Position numbers and translations under genes: made by a program. DNA of 64,000 nucleotides from Neurospora tetraspora (Eukaryota; Ascomycota; Sordariomycetes; Sordariales; Sordariaceae). The DNA is taken from assembly GCF_033439725.1 (NCBI RefSeq), contig NW_026944383.1, positions 5,518,001 through 5,582,000 of the forward strand. Direction: 5' to 3'. Under the pieces are notes generated by a model, which worked only from the letters and a program-made list of their open reading frames with translations, was not told where the DNA came from and made no database searches. Position 1 is the first letter of the stretch. Every line of letters starts with the position of its first letter. Shown piece by piece: positions 57,462-64,000 of the stretch.

Positions 57462-58540
57462 TATGAGATGGATCACGAATGAGGGGAATGATGATGTATT
57501 GAGTAAGGGATCCAGCTATCTACTGGAGGGGATCGCCAGCTATATAGAGCTGGCGATACAAAGGGAAGAAAGGTCTACAAAGGAGGGGATTCTAGGAAGT
57601 GCCAAAACCGCTATTAAAGAGGGTGTAAGATAAAGGCCCTATAGCGCAAAGGATTAGCGGTCTATATAGCAAACGCCTAGAATCTTCTTACACACCCCTA
57701 CAAACCTAAAATAAGAGATTTATATATATATAAACAAATTCAAGTATCCTCCTTCTTTTTAGTATTTTAAAGCCAGGAAATATCCCTTCTTATAAAGCCC
57801 AACATCTTTACAAATTTTCCATATTTATCCGCCTTAAGGCCTTTCGTTAAGCCATCGGCTACTATATTAATACTAGGAATGTGAATAACCTTACACCTTT
57901 TTTATTCTATCTGTTCTATAACCTATCTTAACTGTATATCAATATAACGGTTTCTTCTAAAGGTTCTAAAAACCGTAATTTTCGCGTTAGCACTATCTAT
58001 AAAAAGGATACGCTACAATTGTACCAAACCGAACTCCTCTAATATTTATACTATCTAATTACCAAATCTAACCACTAGGACGAAATTTATAAATTCTACT
58101 TCTATTATATGTAATATTATACACGTTTATTTCTTTAATTTCTAAAATACCAGCCCAATCGTAACAAATATAATATAGCTAACTATACTATACTTTATCT
58201 CGATACTATTAATATAAGAGGTACCTACGTATATTCTAAAATTGAAATCTAATTATATCGGTAATTCTAATTACTGTAGTAACGACACTCCTCCCAATAA
58301 TAGACCCAAATCTAAATAATCTACTAGATATTTAAAGAGGTAACGTATTATATAATCGTACCTATCTATTAATTTAATATTACCTTTATATAATTTATTA
58401 ATTATAAATATAATATTTAATCTACTACTTATCGAAGTATAATTAAATCAATTAATTTTTTTAATATAAAATTTCTAAATTTCTAGTATTTCAATAGTTA
58501 GGGCACTCCTATAAATTATCAGGTCGCTAGGGACCTATTA
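57462..58540 (-). mobile_element. RIPed antisense relic of the Copia element
   Basis: 57462-57692 aligns with the reverse complement of the 214-bp Copia LTR at 9489/15051. The following sequence to about 58540 aligns with the reverse complement of the RNase H/RT end of pol (about 15050 down to 14220). Differences are overwhelmingly G to A and C to T, for example CCAGGTATCTGAAGAG in the intact copy against CTAGATATTTAAAGAG here. This is the RIP signature. The rest of the element is missing or unrecognisable. Confidence 0.85.
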
Positions 58541-58836
58541 AGCGTTAGACTCGTACAATATAACGCCATAGTATAGCGTTGGAACGGTTCGGAGCCGTCG
58601 TGGACTTAGCTATTATAAAATAGAGTTTATAACGATATAAATAGCCGGTCGAATTCGCCTCCAAAATTATCGAAATTAACTATTAATATATCTTTATTCC
58701 TCTACTTACTTTAATGTCTCTTATATTTACGCTATCCATAGGCACTTGAACCTACTTTCTTCTATAATTCTAATACGTTAATAACTCTTTTTATAGGAAT
58801 TAAGCCGTTACCGATAGGATATAAATACGTAGCGGA
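58541..58836. repeat. AT-rich RIP debris
   Basis: A short AT-rich stretch between the Copia relic and the LTR-like island. No coding sequence. Confidence 0.5.
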
Positions 58837-59283
58837 TGTTACGAACTTAAGCGAGTACACGGGCCGACCAAGCCATCGGGACACAACAGTCATGCCAAGA
58901 CAGGGCAGTGTAACCCCAAACGGGGATTGGACCAGAGGGCGCACGTCAACCAAGGGCGCTCACCAGTGGGCAAGTGCTCACGGTGAGCAGGTGCTCACAA
59001 GTGAGCAGGCGCTCACGGTGAGCAAGAACTCAAAGTAAGCAGGAACTCGGGATGAGCCAGCGAGTACCAGAGAATAGGATACACCACGACAGACATGTGG
59101 GATATAAAGGGACGACTGGAGAACTCAGATTGTCAGATAGTTCGACAGTAGTCAATAGACCATCGTCACCAGAGACACGTATAACGATACTTGTTGTGAA
59201 CCCTTTGGCTTCACCGAACTGCACTTGATAGTCTTTACTTTCAGCTATCCCACTTAGGCAGATCAAGACTGCCGTTCGTCACA
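58837..59283. repeat. LTR-like island, probably solo or partial Ty3-type
   Basis: 447 bp of normal composition inside AT-rich debris. It begins TGTTACGAAC and ends GTTCGTCACA, a near-perfect short inverted end pair with TG...CA, as LTRs have. It contains repeated GTGAGCAGG and GCTCACGGT units (about 58963-59035) and a GATATAAAGGG TATA-like site at 59100-59110. The flanking five bases do not match. No internal domains are readable next to it. Confidence 0.6.
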
Positions 59284-62150
59284 TTAAATTAGTATTTAAT
59301 ATAAAGTAATTAAATTAATTTCTGCTATATAGAAATCGTAATTGTACTTAATTTATAAATAGGGTAATAAGGTATTTAAGTAACTAATTTAAATATAATA
59401 TAAGTAAATTAACCTTTTTTTATATAAAAATAATAATTATAATTAATAGACTTATAGAGTAATAAAATAATTATATAATAAGATATTTAATACTAATATA
59501 AAATAAGTAAATTAATTTATTACTTATTACAGTAATAATTGTAGTTAATATATAAATATAATAATAAAATAATTCAAGTATAAAGTAATTAATTTTATTA
59601 TAAGGTAAATAAGTTAATTTTCTTTATATTGAAATAGTAAATAGAATAGAAGAACAATTAATATTTAGAATAAAAAATATAGTATTAATATAAAAAACAT
59701 AGAATTATATAAAGGATAGATGAAATAAATGTAAATTATTTTTAAATAATTAATTCTAAATAAAATATGTTGTTATAAGGTACTTTAATTAATTAACTTA
59801 TAATACTTTTGAAGATTATTTATAGTTTATATAAAAATATAATTAATTATAATAGTAAGTTATAATGATACTACGTATAATAAAGGTTATAAAATTAATT
59901 TTATAATAATTAAGTAATTAATTTAAATATAAAATAAATAAATATTATAGGGCGAAGTATTATTAGAAGTATAGTAAAATATACGTTATTATACAAAGTA
60001 GAAAAAAGGGAAAGATATATAGAATATTAATTATATAAGGGAAAGTTTACATAAATTAGTCTTTATATACGTATGTTATTATAGAATAAAGCGATGTTAA
60101 ACGTTAGGGGTAAACTAAAACTTATATAATTATATAAGGAAAAAAAAAGTTATAGAATATATATGTAATTTATAAGGGATAATCTTAGTAATAAACCTAT
60201 AATATATATATATATATATATAATTCATTTATTTACTACCTCGGTATTAAAGTTGTAAAATATTAATTATGATAATATAATTAATTAGAAAGTGTATATT
60301 AATCCGGCAACTATTACCGTAATAATATTATAACTAGATAGTAATTATAAGTTAGTTTTATAATATATATATAATTATATATAATTATTATATATATAAC
60401 TAATACATATAGATCTTTAAACTATAATATTAATTTTAAATATAATATATGGTAAATAATATTATATAACGACATTATAAATTAACCTTATAATAATAAG
60501 TTAATTTTCTTTATATAAAGGTAGTAAATACAATTAATATAGAAATAAGGTAATAAGATTACAAAATATTAAAAGAATAAAATAATAAGCTAATAAAAAA
60601 TAAGTTTAAATATTAAGTAATTAAATTAATTTCCATAATTCAAAGGTTGTAATTACCGTTAATATATAAATAAAATATTAAAGTAGAAAAGTAATTAGTT
60701 AAAATATTGAATTAATAAAATAATCAATTTGAAATTAAAAAACAAGGTTAATATATATTTTATAATTATTATAAAGAAGATAATACTTCTTAAGTAAAGT
60801 TGAGTAAAATATTTAATTTAAATGACAACTAAACGAAATCATTGATTCAAAGTTAAAAAGCATGATTTATATATGTAATATAATCTTTTTATGGAAGATA
60901 ATATAATTAATATTAATATAAAATAAGTAAAATAATTTTTATAGAAATAATACCCGTAATGAAAATTATTTAATAATATATATTAAATAAACCTTTAATT
61001 AACTTATAAAATTTAATTAATTAAATTGGTGATTTTACTAATTATTCCTCCACCTATATATATATATATATATGTATATCCTTTTAAAAGGATAATTAGC
61101 TTGCTTTACTTTATAAATACTTCTTTTTCCGGTTTTCTCTTTATAGAACCTTATTAAATGTTTTATTTAAAATATATATTAATTAATTTATACGTTTTAC
61201 AATAATTATATTCGAAATTGTAAAATAAGATTAATATATATAAAACAACCTTTTTAAAAAAAGGTATAGTAATTAATTATAATTGAAAGTAAGTGAAGTA
61301 TTAAATTTAAAATTAATAATTAATATTAATATATATATAAGCTAATTTTTAAATGAAGCAAAGTGATTAGTTTAAATGAAAAGTAATAATTAATATAAAT
61401 ATAAAGTTCTAAATAAAACTGTTACGGCTAAAAAATAAAATAGATAGAATAATCCATTTAAAAAAAGTAAACGGTTTTATTTTAAATATAAATTAAATTA
61501 AGTAAAAGATTTCAATAAATCCAAAACTACTAGTAACTTATTATATATATTATAATATTATTTCTAATACTGTTTAATATTCGTATAATAGAAATATACA
61601 ACTCTAATTAGATAATCATACTTTATTAATTTATATTTAATTTTAATTTAATTTGAATTATTAAAAATAATAAATAAATCTGAATAACAAACTAAACTAA
61701 ACTATATATATAATTTGAGTATTCTCATAAATATTCGATAACTTTAATAAATCTAATATAATACTGTATATAAATTGGAAACTCATATCAAAGTAATTGT
61801 TCAACGTCTCATTTAATAGAAAATAAATAATAGAATTAAATACTTATTTAAAAAGATATTTTAACTATATTATATAGAAACGTTAATTATATAATATAGC
61901 GGCTATATTCTATATACTAATATTAATACATTAAAAGGTTGCACGCATCTTAGAATTATATAGAATTTTTAGTATAAATACGTAATTTTCATACTTATTA
62001 AAGACTGGAAATAAAACTTGTAGCTTAAGAAGGAGGACAAAATAAAAATTATATTTACGTTATATAACTACTTATAAACCTATATATAGGTTTTGGTTAT
62101 GTTTGGACTATTAGTTCTTGTGTAATTAAATACTATAGAAAATCCCTATA
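59284..62150. repeat. AT-rich RIP debris inside the transposon
   Basis: About 2.9 kb of extreme AT content with TA microsatellites (about 60205-60222 and 61050-61073). All frames are closed at short intervals. Probably a RIPed retrotransposon body, possibly that belonging to the LTR-like island; not identifiable by eye. Confidence 0.75.
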
Positions 62151-62382
62151 GAAAATGCCCGATTTTTGCTGTCCGTTGGGGTTTTGTAATGTCCGGTGGT
62201 TTTGTGACCAACTCTGCCTAGCAGAGTTGGGGAACAGACAGGAACTGCTCCACTCTCCCCAACGGGTAGGAAGGAGGCAGCACGTACGGCTGGGCGGCTG
62301 GCGGGCACGACCCGCCTTGCGTGGCTATCAACACCATTGGCGGTATTACCAAAAATACACTCTGATATTTACACATAGATAG

Positions 62383-62446
62383 CCCTAACCCCTAGGGGTA
62401 TAAGTGCCCCCGGAGCAAAAGGACTAGTGCCCCCCTAGCAGGGCCC
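62383..62446 (-). repeat. Right terminal inverted repeat
   Basis: 64 bp, inverted relative to the left end. About 230 bases inside it (62150-62382) are unmutated, GC-rich sequence that probably belongs to the original element. Confidence 0.9.
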
Positions 62447-62454
62447 GAAAGGAG
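62447..62454. repeat. Target-site duplication GAAAGGAG (right copy)
   Basis: Equal to 56900-56907. Confidence 0.9.
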
Positions 62455-63871
62455 GAGGAGACACTTGGAAGCTGCGGCGGAGATGTACTCCCAAGCCTGG
62501 AGGGGACGGCGAAGGAAGGCGAAGTAAAGGCTGAAGTTTGAGGGATCAGTGTCAGTCGGAAAGAGAGCTGGAGAAGGTGAAGGGTGGTTAAGGCGTGCTG
62601 AAGACAAAGAAACTCACGCAACGAAGAAAAAACATTGTGTGGCGATGGAGTTGACATCCATGTGGGCAACGTAGAGCTTCTTGAGCGCACTCTCGAAGTA
62701 CATATCCCCTGTTGCACGATAGATTGCTCTGCGTCTCTGTTCACTCTCAGGGAGGGCCTTCCATCAAGCCCGCCGTCACCTTGCTTGCACAACCCAGTGC
62801 CATAGTGAGTAAAGCAAGGCAGACGCGGAGCCCATCGTCATCGTCAAAGTTTCCGTTCGTGATCATCGTCCGAGCGTCCTGCAGCTGATCGCGTGACGTT
62901 GTAGGATACCAGAAGTTGACGGCATGCTCGAAGGCGCCCAAAATGCTGTCGACTTCTTCTTCTGTCATATACGGATGGATGTATGCTGTCTTCGTTCTGA
63001 TGCGAGGACGAGACTGCTCAAGGTGAAAGATGGAAGTGTAGTCATTGCGAAGACTGGGAAAGACATCGAAATGGGGCCATTGCAGAATTGACTCCGTTGT
63101 AGAAGTGCGCCGTGACTCTAGAACCGCATTCTCCAGGTTGTTGACGTTGTCTAGTTCGTCCGGATGTGGGCAGAGGGTAAGGCGAGGCGTAATTCGCAGG
63201 TCAGTTAAGGAGCCGCCGGAGAAGCTCCCTCTCCCAACTGATGAGCCGACCGCGGGTGACAGTACAGGATGAGAAGAACTGCGGTTAACCAAGTGTGGCG
63301 ATGCTGCCTATATAAGTGTCAGCCCCCGAGGTGCGACGAGTGAGGTGGGCAGCTGACAATGTTTGCATTCAACTCGTGAAGATACTTTTCAAGACGCAAC
63401 ACTCCTTCTAGAATGAGATCGCTCTTTCCCCTCCTGTGGTGTATATGCCAGCTAGTGGTCCGTTCAGTTGAGGAATGACAGGCGTGATGGTATCGCTCAC
63501 GAGTTGGCTTCTGATCCATAAGTGCAGTCGTTTTCAGTTGCGAAACAAGCCGCACATGGCGTATTACCGTCACATCTGTCATCAAGACAGTAAGCGGCCT
63601 GGATTCCAGGTTCAAGAAACCTCCATCCACAACGGCATAGCAACTTTGCATATGCACATGCAGGTAGCCAAGGGAACGATAAGGCGATCAACGAACCTTA
63701 TTTTTCTGGACCGGCACAGGTCACACTTGGATAGTAAGTTGCATAAGCGGATGATCACTTTAACCTGGGCAACATGAAGCCAAGATTCTAGGAAAGAACA
63801 AAACTCACTGCGTGGGACGTTCTGAGCCGCTTCCTGGATGGCCCGCTACTGGTGTCGTTCTCCATGGCCAT

Positions 63872-64000
63872 CTTGGATCATCATTACTTCCATGCAGGAT
63901 CGACACTATTAGCTGGATCCGAAGCGGACCGATGGAAAAGGGCTGCTATTTAGGACCTGGCGTTGAGAGGTGGAGAGGGAAGAAAGGGACGCGACGGTCC
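63872..64000. other. Upstream region of the transcription-factor gene
   Basis: The 129 bases before the minus-strand ATG at 63871. The window ends here, so the promoter is not fully seen. Confidence 0.4.

Larger units (their letters stand above)
56908..62446. mobile_element. TIR DNA transposon with 8-bp target duplication
   Basis: 5539 bp, bounded by inverted repeats of 64 bp (56908-56971 and 62383-62446, five mismatches, both ends GGGCCCTGCTAGG read inward) and the direct 8-bp duplication GAAAGGAG (56900-56907 and 62447-62454). An 8-bp duplication is typical of hAT elements, but the ends do not show the usual hAT terminal CAG(G/T)G, so the superfamily is open. The ends hold subterminal copies of GGGGGGCACTA. 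The inside is heavily RIPed and nested with other repeats. No transposase frame survives. Insertion is in an exon of the transcription-factor gene. Confidence 0.85.
55706..63871 (-). pseudogene. Zn2Cys6 transcription factor, split by a transposon
   Basis: N-terminal exons: 63871-63809, 63725-63697, 63575-63501, 63433-63358 and 63307-62618, all with GT-AG introns. Joined exons 2 and 3 encode the zinc cluster CDLCRSRKIRCDGNTPC plus AACFATENDC, followed by SRGKSDLILEGVLRLEKYL. The large exon holds the start of the fungal_trans middle homology region (EEEVDSILGAFEHAVNFWYP, GDMYFESALKKLYVAH). Exon 6 starts at 62530 and is cut at 62447 by the element that ends at 56908; it resumes at 56907 (SPRDSTSEDQERIRRIFWSC). 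Later exons are 56342-56051 and 55961-55706 (FSQTVLVDTW, CRIPPLKSLIGPEIL). Lesions: an extra C near 62754; TAG at 56556-56554 where Trp fits (QLDExRSVLP); TAG at 55786-55784; and a possible frame change near 56325, unless another acceptor is used there. The target genes are unknown. Confidence 0.85.

Noticed and set aside
1-64000. CRISPR array, bacterial operon or viral gene
   Set aside because: No regularly spaced repeats, no prokaryotic gene layout and no viral replication or capsid gene other than the retrotransposon GAG.

Overview
The window looks like nuclear DNA from a filamentous ascomycete of the Sordariales, most likely a Neurospora species. Four things point there: short GT-AG introns with CTAAC/CTGAC-like branch sites, three intron-containing tRNA genes, long AT-rich tracts whose pattern of C-to-T and G-to-A change is that of repeat-induced point mutation (RIP), and an ortholog of the Neurospora cellodextrin transporter CDT-1. 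The species assignment and several gene names rest on recognition by eye, since no database search was possible.

Layout. 1-2400 is RIP-degraded AT-rich DNA. 2.9-8.5 kb holds three genes: a Ser/Thr-rich secreted protein, a homocysteine S-methyltransferase and a probable pseudokinase fused to a beta-propeller-like region. 9489-15264 is a Ty1/Copia retrotransposon with identical 214-bp LTRs and a 5-bp target duplication. It has not been RIPed, but its pol has at least two coding lesions. 17.2-19.1 kb is the cdt-1 ortholog. 22-28.3 kb is a zone of gene fragments (branched-chain aminotransferase pieces, a membrane-protein piece) around a small CxxC-rich gene and a low-complexity gene. 28.9-35.2 kb holds a DUF1624/HGSNAT-like membrane protein, a zinc alcohol dehydrogenase and an allantoate/nicotinate-type MFS transporter. 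35.2-44.7 kb shows no convincing gene. 44.7-45.2 kb is a short coiled-coil (SCOCO) protein. tRNA-Lys, tRNA-Phe and tRNA-Leu follow, with a second fragment mosaic at 49.4-52.3 kb and a small cysteine-rich secreted protein at 54.5-55.0 kb.

The most striking structure is at 55.7-63.9 kb. A Zn2Cys6 transcription-factor gene on the minus strand is cut in its sixth exon by a 5.54-kb element with 64-bp terminal inverted repeats and an 8-bp target duplication. Removing the element and one copy of the duplication restores the reading frame across the junction exactly. The element is a nest: it carries a 233-bp MITE-like palindromic element, an antisense RIPed relic of the same Copia family found intact at 9.5 kb, a 447-bp LTR-like island with GTGAGC/GCTCAC repeats, and about 2.9 kb of AT-rich RIP debris. 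The host gene has also gained a frameshift and two TAG codons of the RIP type.

The ordinary genes suggest plant-biomass use (cdt-1, secreted proteins, transporters). They do not form an evident pathway cluster. No CRISPR array, rRNA gene or viral gene was seen.
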